This document shows, in pieces, positions 34,101 to 49,290 of a stretch of 64,000 bases of DNA. A model generated the notes under the pieces. The model was not told where the DNA came from. It worked only from the letters and a program-made list of their open reading frames with translations, and ran no database searches. The DNA comes from Apteryx mantelli (Eukaryota > Chordata > Aves > Apterygiformes > Apterygidae): NCBI RefSeq assembly GCF_036417845.1, contig NC_089980.1, forward strand, positions 67,826,501 to 67,890,500. Direction: 5' to 3'. Made by a program: the position numbers and the translations under genes. Each line of letters begins with the position of its first letter. The first letter of the stretch is position 1.

Positions 34101-37002
34101 CTCCTCGGAACAGTGTGCGCGATCCTATTTATTCCTGTAACTGCATCTTGCCTGCGAAGCGCTCGGTGTCGGTGGAGAAATGGCTCACAGAGAATGCAGG
34201 TTTAATGGTGGAAAGTGGTAATAGGGCAGAAGAAACTTCTAAATTCACACTGAACGTATGTATGATCTGCCAGGCAGCTACTGGCAAGCAGTGCTAGTTT
34301 CTCATCCATTCCTGCACTGCCTTTTCCCATCTCTTTGTATATGATTAATCTCTTGCTGAGTTTATCTAAAAGAATGAATTGATTCTGCATTACTGGTATA
34401 AGACACGCAATTAGAGTGCTACCTGATGCCTACCTATACTTACGTTTATTTTCAGATTGATATGTTTGGGATAGACACATCATTTTTTGCACACTCAGTG
34501 TCAATACCACGAGGGGAAGAATTTGTTAAGTGTGGTGGTGGATCATGCATCTAGATTCCCTTCCATGGCTGGAAGGCAGTTCTGTTAATGCTTGCAAGAA
34601 ATATATTTCTTTTTAAGTATAATCAACATTAATCCTTAGCAGATCAATTCTTCTGGAAGCTAAGCAAACTGAACCTAAGTGGAGGTATCCCATCACACCT
34701 GAAAATACAATCTTCTCGCAGTTCAAGAAGGCTCCGTTATTTGTGAAGTCACAGCTTTGTGAGAAAACAAATCTTTCATTAAAATGAATACAGAGCAAAA
34801 AAGAATCTTCAGGTCCTTAAGGAGTAAAGCTTACCAGGAGGTACTGTTAACTGTAAGGTCAAAGGGCTGCATTCACAGGACAACTTAAGGTAAAGAAGTC
34901 CACCTTGTACAACACTGTCAGATGACAGTTTTGGGATACCTCTGTCAGTCTCCTGCCAGAATCATGTGATGGTGTCTGGCTTTTCTCACACTGATCCAAG
35001 GGTGGCCACTTGCTAGGCAAGGAATCATCTAGTGTTTGTTTAAGGGACAAACAAGAACAGGGATGCGGTGAGCCAAGCAGAAGCCGGCCAGCAAGCCCAC
35101 CAGTGAAACAATAGGCAATGTCTAGGGTGACAGAAACACTATTATGTTTTATGCAGTAGACGTTGGTGATGTCCCTTATTTGCTTAGGGGAATATAAAGC
35201 TAAAGTTAGACTGAAGACATCTCAAACTCCTTCCATCATCTAGTGTAAGATAAATTGGCTATTAGTAAAGTCAAGAAGAGTGTGAGAAGTGCTCTAACGT
35301 TTTCTGGTTACAGCACTGATCTGGCAGAGATGAAAACCTCAGTCCTAGCTTCTGCTCCAAAGAATATATAATTATTTTACACAAAATTCATCAGCATTTA
35401 TTTTTATTTCCTGATGTGCCAGTTGGACTTGTAAACCTGCTAGTAAATCTACACCTAAGGTCTCACACCAACAGGATATATGTGTATCTCATTTTATGCA
35501 TACGGGCACTCCTATGTCTTAATGTATGCATCTTTAATGTAAAGATTTGGAACTTAATCATAGTTACCATGCAGTATTTCCTAGAAAACGAAGCTGATAA
35601 AAGCAACAAATGATTCTATACATGCTCTTTTTTTTTTTTGCATGGACATTTGTTCCAAATACAGACTAAAATTTAAGAAGAGAAGATAATTATGAACCTG
35701 ATAATAATCAGTTTTGTATTTGCATTCCTTACTGGATTTTATACAGGATTTTTAAATAATGCTATTCTATAAGTCACCTGTAGCACACCCTGTTGCATTT
35801 ACTTTGTTTCTACTCTAATTTTTCCAATTGATTTTATTGATTTTAATTAAAGAGAAGTCTGAAAGTAAACTGTACTTGTGGTAAAGCTCTTCCTTTGGTT
35901 CTGAGTATTTATTGGTATTTATATTTTAAATATATTTTGGGTGTGCATATATACATGCATATGTAGCATGCATGATGGAATAGCGTGGCATGAAGGCTGC
36001 AGGGTTTGTACTACTATATATTTGGGATTGTAAAATACAGTCTAATATTAAAGTTAAAATTCTTATTTTTCCACTGATATAAACATGTACACATATATCA
36101 GTAGTTTAGAAACTCAAAAGTTTTACTTTGCTTTTACAGATCAATTGATTTAAGATGCTGTTAAATAGAAGAAAAGAGTCTACAACAATAAGATGTCATT
36201 CATATCATGTAACCTTTAGAAAACTAATAAACTGGACAGCCAACTAAAAATGTAAAGCAGAATTGAAAAACTGAAGCCAAATAGAGACTGAAATCATATC
36301 AGTCTTCAAGACAGCCAAACTATATTGTAATTTTTCTTTTCACTTTTGTCTCAAGAACAAAAATATTCTTTCCCAAAGTAATTCACATAACTTGTCCCTT
36401 GGCTTCAACAGCTTTTGTTGGAAAAGGGAATATTCCTAAAGAATTCTTCTTCGTGTTTTTAGTAAGTGCCACAGGGCCATGAAGACATGAAGGAGATATA
36501 CTTTGAAGAACTCCCTCTCCCACGCCATGTGTGATACTAACATATGTTTTGTGAAATCTCTGGATCAGTACTAGAGTCACTCATTTATCATGTTCTTTCA
36601 ATGATTCTAACAAAATAACTTTTTTTTGCTAACTCAGGTAAGCTATTTGCTACTGATGTCTAAACTATTGTCTGAATGAAACCTGGGACTAGAAATAGCT
36701 CAATTATTTCTGCCTACCTTTTGAGAGTGGCGTGTCAGTATCTTTTCAGTGGAGAAAGTAAAAACTGCAGGTACTTCTGGACCAGACACATTAACTTTTT
36801 AACTGTACTACTGCAGCAATATTGTCTCATATAAAGTCTTCTACTCAGCAAGTAAGAAAACTGTTTATCAATTATGAGGAAACAAGTTATGTTGTCTTTC
36901 ATGATCTGAAAAGCAGTTCCATCTTCTGGATAGTGCTCCAACAAGCTCTTTGGTAGACAAGTACCTGTATCTGCTGTAATATGATCTGACAAAGAGCAAG
37001 GT
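34101..37002. other. Region between FBXO5 and MTRF1L, including the MTRF1L 3' UTR
   Basis: AT-rich sequence. Minus-strand AATAAA motifs occur at several places (for example near 35833-35838 and 35396-35410), so I cannot fix the MTRF1L 3' end. No gene was recognised. Confidence 0.45.
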
Positions 37003-37218
37003 TCAGGATGGATTTATTTTTTCACTTTCTGAAATAATTTCCATTAAAGATTCATAATCAGCGTATTCCCTCAGGGACTGTATCATTTCATCTAGCATGT
37101 CTTCCCCTAACATGAAACATTCAATATGATGCACGGATCTGCTTATCCTGTGATCAGTAATCCGGTCCTGCGGAAAGTTGTATGTTCTGATCTTCTCTGA
37201 TCTTCCTTTAGTCCCAAT
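37003..37218 (-). CDS. MTRF1L: MTRF1L exon 7 (C-terminus)
   Basis: Acceptor TTTGATAG at 37220-37219. Encodes [19 protein letters not shown], then TDHRI, and ends [10 protein letters not shown] with TGA at 37003-37005. Confidence 0.95.
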   Translation of the reverse strand: MGTKGRSEKIRTYNFPQDRITDHRISRSVHHIECFMLGEDMLDEMIQSLREYADYESLMEIISESEKINPS

Positions 37219-40200
37219 CTATCAAACAAGAAGAAGCAGTTTATGATCACAGTTTTTTTATACAAAGGATGAAATATGGATTAAGCATCTGAATGCAATT
37301 TTTTCTCTTCCTCCCATAAATACACAAAATCTGTTATTTAGTACTAAGACGAGCTCACTAGTTACAGTAATTGTTTTTAAGTACCTAAAAGAACAATTTT
37401 ACTATATCTTTCTCTAACACTGTTCTGGTTATTCAAGCTCTAATCCAGTTTGTTTCACTAGGCCTCTAGAATTTATATTCTGCTGACCTAGAAAGTAATT
37501 TTTGTTTCTTTGTCTCTCAGAAGTCCTTTTTGGACTCCTGTTCCACTACAGTTCCATTTCCTATTTGCAGTTCAACACAGGAGTTACCCCTTACACATAT
37601 GCACATACAAAGTTATGTCTTTGCAAAGTAAAACTTACCTGAATCTTTCGGACACTGTTTCGCTTTTTGGTTTCTTCTTCCGTTTTGAGATTGTATAGTT
37701 TAGCACAAAGCATTTGCATAGCCTTCTCTTTGTTTCTTATTTGAGATCTTTCTTGTTGACATTCAGACACGATCCCTGCCAAAAATATCATGAGACTTAA
37801 CACTTAACAGGAACACATATGAAAAGAGTTTCACAGTTTCTGTAAAATTTTTGTTATGTTAAAGATTAAAATAAACAGCTTCTTTCTTCAACACATATTT
37901 TGGAGATTGGGAATGTAAAAGTCCCAACTTATTAATATCTAATGATAGAGCTTGGAGGATAGGTGAGGGTTGAGTTGTACAGGTCTTGTAAGCCATAAGA
38001 CAAGAAATTTAATTGGATATGTTGGACAACAGGTAAACAATGAAATAAAAGCTACGTGATGTGATCTGACTTATAGAAGATAGCTTTAACATCAGTAATT
38101 TTCGGTCACAATTTAAGTAAAATTAGGAGTTAAGGAGCAATATTATACACTAGATAATGAATATATGGAATATGATCAGACTATACAAAAGTTGGCAATT
38201 TGTTCCTCAGAGAAGGTGTGCTTTCTCCCTGCCAAAACCTACAATTCAAGTTAAGGCAAGAAGCAAACAGCCTAAGAAAACAATAGGAAAAAGAAATACA
38301 GCAAAAAGATAGCACAAGGTAAGTTGCTATTTGGATTTATTGCGAGTAACTCTGGTAAGCTTACAGTATACTAATATAAGTTTACATAATATGACTCTAT
38401 GAAACAGTTGTTTACAGACAAGTTTTTCTGTCATAATGAAGGCCTGTGAACAGAGTTAATCTGAGAGAAATAGAAGAAGTAAAAGAACAGTTATATAGGA
38501 ACGGAGATGAAGAGGAATGAACATGGGAAAAATGGAAAATGTCAAGAGACAAGGTGAGATGTAAAAGCCCTCTGAATCATTCCTAATGCATTAACACAAA
38601 ATTTTTGCAGTGCATTTTAAGATTTCTATAACAAACACTAATAAGTGCCTTCAGCAAAAACTAAGATCATTTGGGATTTTTTTACAAACATGCAGACAGT
38701 CCAAAATTTTTGGAATCTAGAGTACTTCTGTGTCACCATATTTAAACAGAATTCTATCAGTTCCACTCTTTACTTTCTACTTTACTGAGGTGCTGCAACA
38801 AATGTAGAATAGATTATTGACTTCTACAAATATGAAGAAATGGGCGGCAAAAATCTGGATATGTGGAAACAAAGAGGACTCAAGATTACCTTGAGGTTGT
38901 AAAGCCTGACTAATATTTGTGATAGAGAAGAGGAAGATTTAAAAAGCAATGAAAGTCAGAGCAGTTGTGGTGGATTGCTCAAAAGGAAGTAAAAGGTTTA
39001 GAAATAGCAATAAAAAAGATATGATAGCTCAAATCAGGTAGCATTTGAGGGTATATCTTATACCACCTACATCTTCTAACCTGAACCCTGGGAATGGGCC
39101 TCCTAATTATGTCTGTAATCTATGGGAAAGGAGCCAGAAGACAAATAGAATACTGAAGAGACTCTGGGGTAGATAGTATTTAAAAAGAACATTTTAAGAT
39201 GGAAATAGAGCAATCTCCCTTTCAGAGACTAATCAAGAGAAGGCAGGTCATCGGATTCTGATCTACTCTGTTTTTTCAGTTCCTTTTCCATTATTTAAAA
39301 GCTTAAATACAACTTTTTCATGGAAATTATTTGGATGCTTTTAGAGTGTAATGTTAAATGGCAAAATGAATAGCTTTCCTGCTGAAGTAGGTAGTAGTCA
39401 CAGTCACAAATAAGGGGTGGGCACAGGACACTGCCATTAGAATACTATGAAAATTGTTTGCATGTATGAAAATTATCTGTTCTACTGTCATCCAGGTTTG
39501 AAAATAAAATAGTTGTATCAAAATAAAAAGCTGTTTTCTAGATAATAGAAAGCTCCAAAAACTGAGTATTGCAAATGTCCATTTTTTGGCTATTTTTATT
39601 TGTAGGAATAATTATTTTTGAGATTTTGGTTGATAATGAATAGGACACACCATTATCTTGACAGTCTCACCTAGAACTAAACACATAATCTTTTCTTTTG
39701 TGAAGTATTATAAAGATTAAAAAATGATAAATTGTAAAAGAAAGATTTGGAAACTATTTTTCTATACTTGATAGCTGTCCCAGGACTTTTCAGTCTTGAT
39801 TTCACAGAATCACAGAATGGTTGAGGTTGGAAGGGACCTCTGGAGATCATCTAGTCCAACCCCCCTGCTCAGAGCAGGGTTACTTGGAGCATGTTGCACA
39901 AGATTGCGTCCAGATGGGTTTTGAATATCTCCAGAGAAGGAGACTCCACAGCCTCTCTGGGCAACCTGTTCCAGTGCTCTGTCGCCCTCACAGTGAAGAA
40001 GTTTTTCCTCATGTTCAGATGGAAGCGTCTGTGTTTCAGTTTGTGCCTGTTGCCTCGCGTCCTGTTGCTGGGCACCACTGAAAAGAGTCTGGCCCCATCC
40101 TCTCGACACCTTCCCTTCAGATACTTGTATGCATTGATAAGATCTCCTCTCAGCCTTCTCTTCTCCAGGCTAAACAGGCCCAGCTCTCTCAGCCTTTCCT

Positions 40201-43200
40201 CATAGGACAGATGCTCCAGTCCCCTAATGACCTTTGTAGCCCTCCGCTGGGCTCTCTGCAGTAGTTCCAGGTCTCTCTTGTCCTGGGGAGCCCAGAACTG
40301 GACACAGTACTCCAGATGTGGCCTTACCAGGGCTGAGGAGGGGGAGGATCACCTCCAACATTCAGTTAATTTTTTTGCATACTTAAGAAAAAAGAACTAG
40401 ACAATTGTTCTCAAAATTTTGGTAGTTTCGTGACATGGAGATATAGTCACCATCATATACATTTATATACAGTTTAAAGACATTTTCAGAAGTGAACTGC
40501 TGGTTCATCTTACAGTGCACTTATTTTTGTATGGTAATTCTTATGAAGAAATTCAGAAAGTCAGAAACATAAAAAGATGTTTTTACTTTTTAGTTCTCTT
40601 GATAAACAAAATATTTCATTGTAATTATGACAGTAGTTCTAAAACGGAGATCGTGTACTAATGAAAAAATTAAGCTACCTGTTGGAATATGAATTATCCG
40701 TACAGCACTGTCTGTGGTATTGACATGCTGGCCGCCAGCTCCACTAGCTCGTTTAGTGTCTATTCGTAGATCTTTTGGATTAATTTTCAGCCTCATCTGT
40801 TGTGGGAGACAAAAAAAAAAGAACACATCTACGTTCCTTCTTTCTAGACAGATGTCAAATACACATACTTGCTTTATTTTATAAAGCCTACTCAGACAAA
40901 ATCAAGCTCTTTTAAGTTTATGAGTGGTAGCTCAGACCCACTTACAACAAATAAAACAAAACTTTGTAACCAGATTGGAATGCAACAGGGTGAAAACAGG
41001 AAAGTCAAAGAGTAGTTTATGACATAACCATCCCTTAGTGACAATCTTTCCTCTCTTCTGAAAGCTCTGCACCTCCTCACAGGAGAGTTAACTAATATTT
41101 GAACTTGACCAGGTAGGTTTTAGCTAAAATGGAACATATTCCCTTGTCTGGACCCTGGAAAGGAGTGATGTTTTCTGGGAGGAAGAACTGAGACAACTTA
41201 GGGAGCGGAGGAAGGAATAACATATTCAGCAGTTTGTGAGGTTAAAAAGAGACAAAAGCCACAACAAAGCTCTGATTTCCAGTTGTTGTTAATCAAGCAA
41301 ATAGGGTAAGAAAATATTATCAGCCATACATTTTGGAAGAGGAAAATGTGGATACTATAAAAATGGGAAAGAGGAGGTGTTAGAAAAAATCTCTATGAGC
41401 TCTCTAAACTAATTCAACCTTTGCTACTGTGTCAAAAACCTAAAGTTTTCTACAAAACATGCAAGGCAAAGTTACAGTGAATTTTTACGGTATAGTGAAG
41501 TTAATTGCCAGTGACTTTTTTTTGGAATTAGGATTTTGAGGAAATCAGAAGTTCCTTATCTCAATCCCCTAGACAAAAATGGATAGGAAACATTTTGTGT
41601 ATCAGCAAAACGGCAGGTAAATTATTTTTCATGGTAAATCAGTTATAGTAAAACACAAATAGTACCTCAGTGGGTTGGGGTAATATTGCGACAGTCATTG
41701 TGCTGGTGTGAATGCGTCCTTGTTTTTCTGTCTTTGGTACCCGCTGAACACGATGCACTCCTCCTTCAAATTTCATATACTTGTAAGCCTCAAGACCTGC
41801 AATACTGGCAACTGCATGTCTTAGGCCACCTTAAATACGAAAGAAAAACAGTTGTAGAGCTGTAAAAAACTGTTGGTGCTATGCTAATTCTAGCGTTGTA
41901 TGTAGACATCACTGTCATTTGTTTCTTAAATGAAATTAGGAATTCGCCATTTAAATGCTTAGTCAGAATTATATCCAAAACGCAAGAAAACTCTAAACAA
42001 AAACAGACACACATACTTGTACAGTTTCTCAAACAAAGTACTGTCAAATTCATTTAACAGAGGCAAATTCAACTTATTTATATACATAAAAAGATTGTTT
42101 ATGAGCCATGAAACTTTGTATGTACACATACAATCATCCAACCATAGCAGAACTCTCACTAACACCAGCAAGAAGTTTACAGAAAGATCAAATTTTGAAA
42201 GCCACCTTCAAAAACTATATCAAATTTGTTTACTGTTAGTTCAGAACCTTATCACACCTGATAACATTAAGACCTTTCAAAAGTTCAGAACATTCAAAAA
42301 TTTTAACTTAAGGATGACTATTATTTATACTCTTCACTCTTCCCCATTCTCCTCTCTTGTCTTTGCTCTTCATTTTAGTCTGTTGCTCTTTCAGAATGAG
42401 CAAAACTCCAACTTCTACCCCTTATGCATACATTCAGCAAAACACTTGACAGCGATACAGTAAAACCTAGCAGTAAGCTGTCAGAATTGGAACTTGGAAG
42501 TAAAACTCAATATAACTGTAGTTTCTTGACAGAAAAGAGTATGATGCGACACGAGTTTATAGTATTCTTGCTCTACCTTTTGTGCTGGTGTGCAAACCCT
42601 TCTTCATTTGTGCTAGTATAACTGTTTGAGGGATTAGAGAACTGATAGGACTTTAAATCAATGTAGTTTTTTTGCCTCTTTTGTTTTTTAAGCCAGATAA
42701 TTCCTTGAACCAGTACTCAGTACAAGGGATGGTGTGCCATGAGAACAATCAAAGAGGAGATAAAATACCTTGAAAGAGTATTGCCATTGAACTCTTGCAA
42801 CATGAAACTACAGCTGAGGAAAACAGGGGGCACATATTTCTCAGAAGTTTTAGGCTATCTCCAGACTAAGTAAAGCACCACAGCATCAACAACCTTGTGC
42901 CATAGGGACAAGATAACAGCTGTTTAAAACTGAAAGTGAAGACAACACAAAATCTGAAAAAGCCATCCAGAGCACAAGAAAAATCATCAGTCAGGATGCA
43001 GGCCAGGTTTTTCACCTCTACTGAGCAGGTTTGCAAATGTTTTTGTTCTACTTAAACTTAATACTCCCCATAACTTTACTAAAGCATGTTTCCTTTTAAA
43101 GTCAAGTTTCTGGAAAACAGCCTGTATTGCTTCTTACTTCCTCTTTCATCTCATTTTTGATCTTGTGATTTTTAAAATTTTGCTCCTGCTTGTACAAATC

Positions 43201-46200
43201 TGTACCACTTTGATTCAAAAGCAATGCTCAACATACCTACTGCTTCAATGATTTCATTTATAGCCATTGTCTACTACTAATTCTGTAAGATTAATCTATC
43301 CTATTTAGAATAAATATGACCATAAAGCAGGTATTTTAACAAGTAGGAATATCTGCCAATATCTGCAGTTTAAATCAGTAAGTTTCATTCTGAGAGGTAC
43401 TGTAAAATCTTTCTACTATTATACAAATACCATTCCAATGAACAAAAGGATTCTTCTTTACACTGAAAGAATCTTATATAACCTAAAATAATTTATGTAG
43501 TTGACTACAATGCTGGTATTGAAATATAATTACTCCTTTACATATAAAAGCAAGTACTAAAAAACCATAATAAGCAACCTCTGCACATGAGGAAGAAGCT
43601 AGGCAATGTCAGAGTAAAAATAATTTCAAAGTCGGCAATGCTATGGCACTACTGACAAGTATTAATTATGTAATAAGCAGTTCATAGCAACAGCTAATGT
43701 TCTGTCTTTTCTCTCTCACTTATCCTGGCATTGACATATATATCATGGGTACAGTCTGTCTTTTGAGCTGCAGCCAAATCTGTGACATGTTTGAGAGAAT
43801 TTAAATTTGTAGTGATTATAGTGTGTTTGTAGCACTGTGGTGCTTAGCATGAGATGCCCAAGAAATTGGTTTAGAAGACATATAGTTAGGCCATATTGTT
43901 TCAGATATGCGATTACCAGCATATACGGTAAACTCATCATTAGTATGAAATGCAGTCAAATCCAATGAAATTTACATAAACCTTTCACTAAAAGGTTTTT
44001 ACAGGGCAGACACATCATAGGCTTTTCAAACATATTTTTTTAGCTGCTGCCAAGTGTATGTTTGCCTCTTTCAATTAAAATGTTCCTCTCTATCCTGAAA
44101 AGCTGATGTGCACAGAGCAAGGTGTGAGTTTGCACTTTCAGTTTTTTCATGCGACAGCTTATACCCGGACTGAGACAAAGTTCCACATCTATGGCTCTGC
44201 ATGCCACTATAGGGCTGGAAGTAGTGGATAAATAGTGATGTAGGTTTGTGTTTAACGTGCATCTTAAATCTTGAATGTGTTACTTTGCACAAAGACATTC
44301 TTTGGGGTAGGGTAATAATGTCACTTAAATGTGGATCCAAACTGATTCTTATTTACAGCTTTGCTTCACATCCACCTTGGCTACACACGTTCACATTCAG
44401 CTTTTAGTTGAATTCTGGAGATCTCTGAAGTGAGGGAGCTTGACATTTTAATGTAGGACCATGCTTTTGCTCATGCAGTTCATAAAAAATTGACCGTGGA
44501 TGGGACACAACAGCCTAGCATCACCAGCAAATATCCTTAACTCAGTTTTTCCTAAACACAGCAAAGACACTTTGAACCTGAGGGCTCAGCCTGGAAAACA
44601 TGTCTTTCAGTGGCAGTGCTTCCTATAGTCCTGTTAGAGAATATCAGACTGAAGCTGTCTAGAATTAATTGCTTAGCATAACTTGCTTAGCATTAGTAGC
44701 TAAATTTGCTGAAGCCTTAGGCCTCAGGCTGTGAACTTTTACTTGGATAAGTAAAAGGGGGTCCCAGAGCCGGTTCAAGCTGGAGGGATAAAGAAGTTAC
44801 ACAGACAGCAAGAGTAGCCAACCTTGAAGATAAGAAGCAGCCTGCCTAGAGACAATGAAGGGGCCCAGTGAAGAAGGGGAAGAACCCAGACCTAGCTATT
44901 ACTATTGGTCCAAACTATTGCTTAAGGGGTGGGGAATTTAGATTGTAAGGGTATAATTGCCCAGGGATTTCTTTGTTCGGGGTCCCTCTTCGGAGGCACC
45001 CAGCTCGAGCTGCAATTACCGCACGTGTATCATTAAATTTTATTTCTCTCCAATCTGACTTCGAACTTCTGCCTCAGCAGGAACCTAGGGTCGGACCCTG
45101 TTATGGAGGCTGGCGAGCCTGATTTTCCATAACAGTCCCCCTACCTCTCAACTTACTCCCAGACCCTCAGTTTTTGATAATATGTAGTCATGCAAGTGAG
45201 TAAGATCAGAAAATACACTGCAGGGGGCATACAAAGGATAGAGCTGCCTTTATTTTCCTCTAAATTGACATCCTAGCTTCCTAAAAGTTCATCTCATTGC
45301 ACAGGCAAGCCGTCAGCAAGACAAAACAGTTTACAATAAATATATATCCATTCAGAAACCAACAGTTTCAAAAAGAAAATACGGCAGGATGTTAACTAGG
45401 TTAACGTATTACTCGAATTTCCAATTTAAGGTATTAAATGCCTCGAAGGGTGTGGGTTCATTGTCCATCTAAGAATGAGCTTCCACCAAAAGGGTAGTCA
45501 AACACCACACCCTTTCTCTTGCAATCACAGATCTGCAAGTTGAGTCAGATCTGACTTAAAACTATCAATAACAATAGATAGATTTTAAGCCAAATCAGCT
45601 GATTGATCCAATTAGCGCTGTGGTCTCAAAATCACTAGAGCTGAAAGGAACATAAGGCTGGCAACTGGAGGGAAGGTGAAACTGCCCTTGTTTAAGCTGA
45701 CTGTGAAACTATGCTCTGAAGCTGAAGTTGTACGTGAGAGCTCTGTTCATCTGATCTAAAGTTTGCCACCCCTGGAAAAGGTAGCTCTCCTTTCCTCTCC
45801 ACACCCCCTTCTTGGGCATATGAAATGGAGAGGACTCAGCCTCTTCCTCATAAACCGTTTAAGCTTATCTAACCTTATTATGTTAATTCAATTTGCTAAA
45901 AAGTTAATAGACTTCTGCAGGCTTAGTAGGTTGAATTGGCTCAGGTTCTGCACGTGTTTGTCTAGTCATAAGTAAGAATAAATACGACTTTCCCCTTTCA
46001 GCAGTGAGCTGTGCTGTAACTTCATCTTGTCTCTATCTTCACTTAAACTGTGCAAAGTTTACTTAAATGACCTCTTGACCATAAAAAAAGTTTACTAGTG
46101 ATAACGAGTCTACATAATAGATGATAGTAAATTCAAGACTCACGAAATTTAAAAATGTATTAATTGAATTAACAGCAGCCACTGTAGAAGGAGATTCTGA

Positions 46201-49200
46201 AATGGTGAAATACAGAGCTCTGATTCAAAAAGTTGAACTTGGAATAAGTTACCTGCTAAGAAGAAATCTAAAGAAGGTTACTGTTTAAACAAATTTTATA
46301 CACTTGCATATATAACTTTTTTATTAGATTCTATTATGAGTTTTAAAAACCCAGAAGTGTAAGTGAAATCCATATTAAAATAAAATCAGTAACTCTATCT
46401 TAATTATAATCACTGAAAAGTAAGCCAGTTGGCTTGACAAAAGCATGTCTGTATACATAACAGGTAAAGAAAGGGGCCTCCCTTTTCTGAAGTGTGAATA
46501 TAGAGAGCAAATCAAGCCTGTACTTAAATTTTCAAGTTCCCAATTTGTGATATACTACTGTATTGCCCCATACATACCAATTTTTGAACGTTCTCCTAAT
46601 CCTCAGTATGTAACAATGAATCCACTTATGTCAAGAAAGGTCTTAAAGCATGGGACTGAAAGATCCTCACTAGAAGTGGACAAGTAGCTCAATGATAAGA
46701 GAAGTTTTGTTAGAAAAGTTGTGGGTATTTATTTTTGTGAATTTCTACAGGATAGAAATAGAAAAGATTCAGAATACTTGAGAGCACCATTAAGTCCAAA
46801 ATATGGCATAAGCAAACAGATGAGGTGTTAGATGTTTCCTATTTCTCCAAGTTTTCTAAAATCTCTCTGCAACTATGTTAATACCATTAAGTGAAAAGAG
46901 ATTTGAGTTTTTCTGAAAGATTACACATACTAACAACTTAGCTTTTCCAATTTCACCTTTGACAAAATTTCACAGGCAAATTGTTTTCCAAAAATAAGTC
47001 ATTTTTTAAATTATTACTTCTCACATTACCAATTAGGTGAATTCAAATTACATTTCATCGATACCTATTCATTAGAAGTATTAAGAATCAAAGCATTAAC
47101 TCTTATTAAAACTAAAAATGAACTATCCATCAATATAAAAAAGAAAAAAAGATGCTGATGAAAGTACAAATGCAGTTAAAGTTTCCTAACCAGTCTGAGG
47201 TAGGAGCAGTAAACTGGACAAGTGCCCATTTACTCATCCATACCTATTATAATACGTGTATTCCTCCACAGGAAAATGTAGGTTAGCATAATGTGCCAGC
47301 TTTACTAATGAAAACATGGATATCAGCAAGCATGCAGATGTGTTAACACACACAGACTCAGCAAATCTAGCCTGTTAAGAACCAGAGCTGAATATTCAAT
47401 TTGTCAGTCAGAGCCTGAAACCCCTGTCACCTCATCTTCACTGCCATGACTTGGATTGAAGTTTCACAGTTGGTTATAGCTGATCAAAGACTCTTGCTGC
47501 TGGAAGAAGAGGTCCTGATTTTCTCACTGTCACCACTAGCAGCCATAAATTTCAGCCTCCATTGCCCCCCCATGAGCATTTCTCCTCTTCTCTTGTGCTG
47601 GATCACCTGAAAACTAATCACATGTTTTTGTGTGCTGTTTTCCAGTCAGATTAACTTGGTGATTGACACTCTACATAGCCACACAATCACAAGTGCGAAT
47701 GCAAAGGAGTCAGAGGAACACAGCAACAGGACAGCAGCCTGATCTTTGTGAAACAACCTTGCAAGCTAGCTTGATTAAGCTACAATTAGTATGTTAACAT
47801 GTGCCATTACCAGACTTTCATTTGTTATGTAAACCTACCAAAACTCATCTTTGTAAAGATACAGTTTCATGAGGTGCAGTAAACTAACAACAGCTCATCA
47901 TCACAAAAAGACCCAATTTTTCACCTCTTGCATCCATCCATATGTTGCTGCTTATCTTATGCTAGCTCTAGCACTCATGAGAACTGACTTGCCTTATTAA
48001 CCAGGCAAAAAACTATCCCAGGCATAAAAAGAATAATCTTTGCCAGTCTAAGTGAAAGGACATCAGAACAGATAAAAGAAAAAATGGTAGGACTCTTCAG
48101 ACAGGTGCAGAGGAAGTAAGGAAGAGGGGAGAAATGAAAAAAAAACCCTCCTTTCTACGCTGAGAATAGTTTTAATTATAGTTTTCCTCTCTCTGCCAAG
48201 GAACCCATAATAATGAACAGACATTCAGCCTGCCACCAGACTGATCCATAAGCACCAGAAATATCAAGTAACTAAAGAGAACAACATATGTGCATCTAAT
48301 CTGTATTTGTGAAAAGATAAAGCTAAAACATATTCACCTCACTTTCTTAACTTCCTCAATCCAAACACTTAATTTCATTTCTACTTTTCTGAAGCTACTG
48401 AAAAACAATTTTATTTTTTTGTACTTCAGTATTTAGCAGTACTTTTCAAATGAAATTTCATTCTGAAATACAAGAACTGAGGAAAATTGTGTTCATACAT
48501 TCAAATAATCTTTGATTCTAAAATCAAATTAGGGCAAATTAGTTTCCTGCAGTCAGGAAACTCAAGTGTCATATCAGTAAAATGTTTCAACTGAAATTAA
48601 AGTCACAAATATTAAGTATTTTCATTACTGACCTATTTCACTGGGAAAGTATTCTAGTATTTCAAATCTCCACTTCCTATAGGCAGCATATCGTTGATAC
48701 ATATCAAATATCTCTGAGGTGAACAACATGGCTTCCTGTCCTCCAACTCCAGCAGTTACTTCCATAACAAGATCATTGTTGTCTGCTTCTTCTGAAGGAA
48801 TCAAAAGCAATACTATCTGTGAATACAAAAATACTCATCTAAGATTTCACTCTGACACCACAATCCACCACTGAGATGAAAAGCCATGTAATGCCATCCA
48901 AGTCTGTAATCATTCAGTGTGGCATTCTGCATTAACTCATTGATTCTCCAGAGGACTGGGTTCCCAGTGCTTTCTGATGCCCCTTGCATTAATACAGTCT
49001 CAGGAGGAGGGAGGAAAGATGCTGCTTGCTGTGTCTCTTTGCGGTAATGGAAGTTTTCATTCAAGACCTACAAAACTTTACAGAACTTTTCATTATTCAG
49101 GAGCACTGTACCATGTTGTACACCACAGGACACACCGATGCTTGCAGAAAAATGGAATGTCTCCCTTCACATCAGATTTCCTTTTAACCCAGTCTCAGCT

Positions 49201-49253
49201 TAGGAATGAAGAAGGTGTGTGTATATATACATGTATGTGTATATATATAGATG

Positions 49254-49290
<37 letters not shown>

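Noticed and set aside
32708-34297. Open frames of up to 460 codons on both strands in the first CpG island
   Set aside because: The products are Pro/Arg/Ala/Gly-rich in every frame, as expected from GC-rich DNA. None has a domain, and the island is explained as the FBXO5 promoter.
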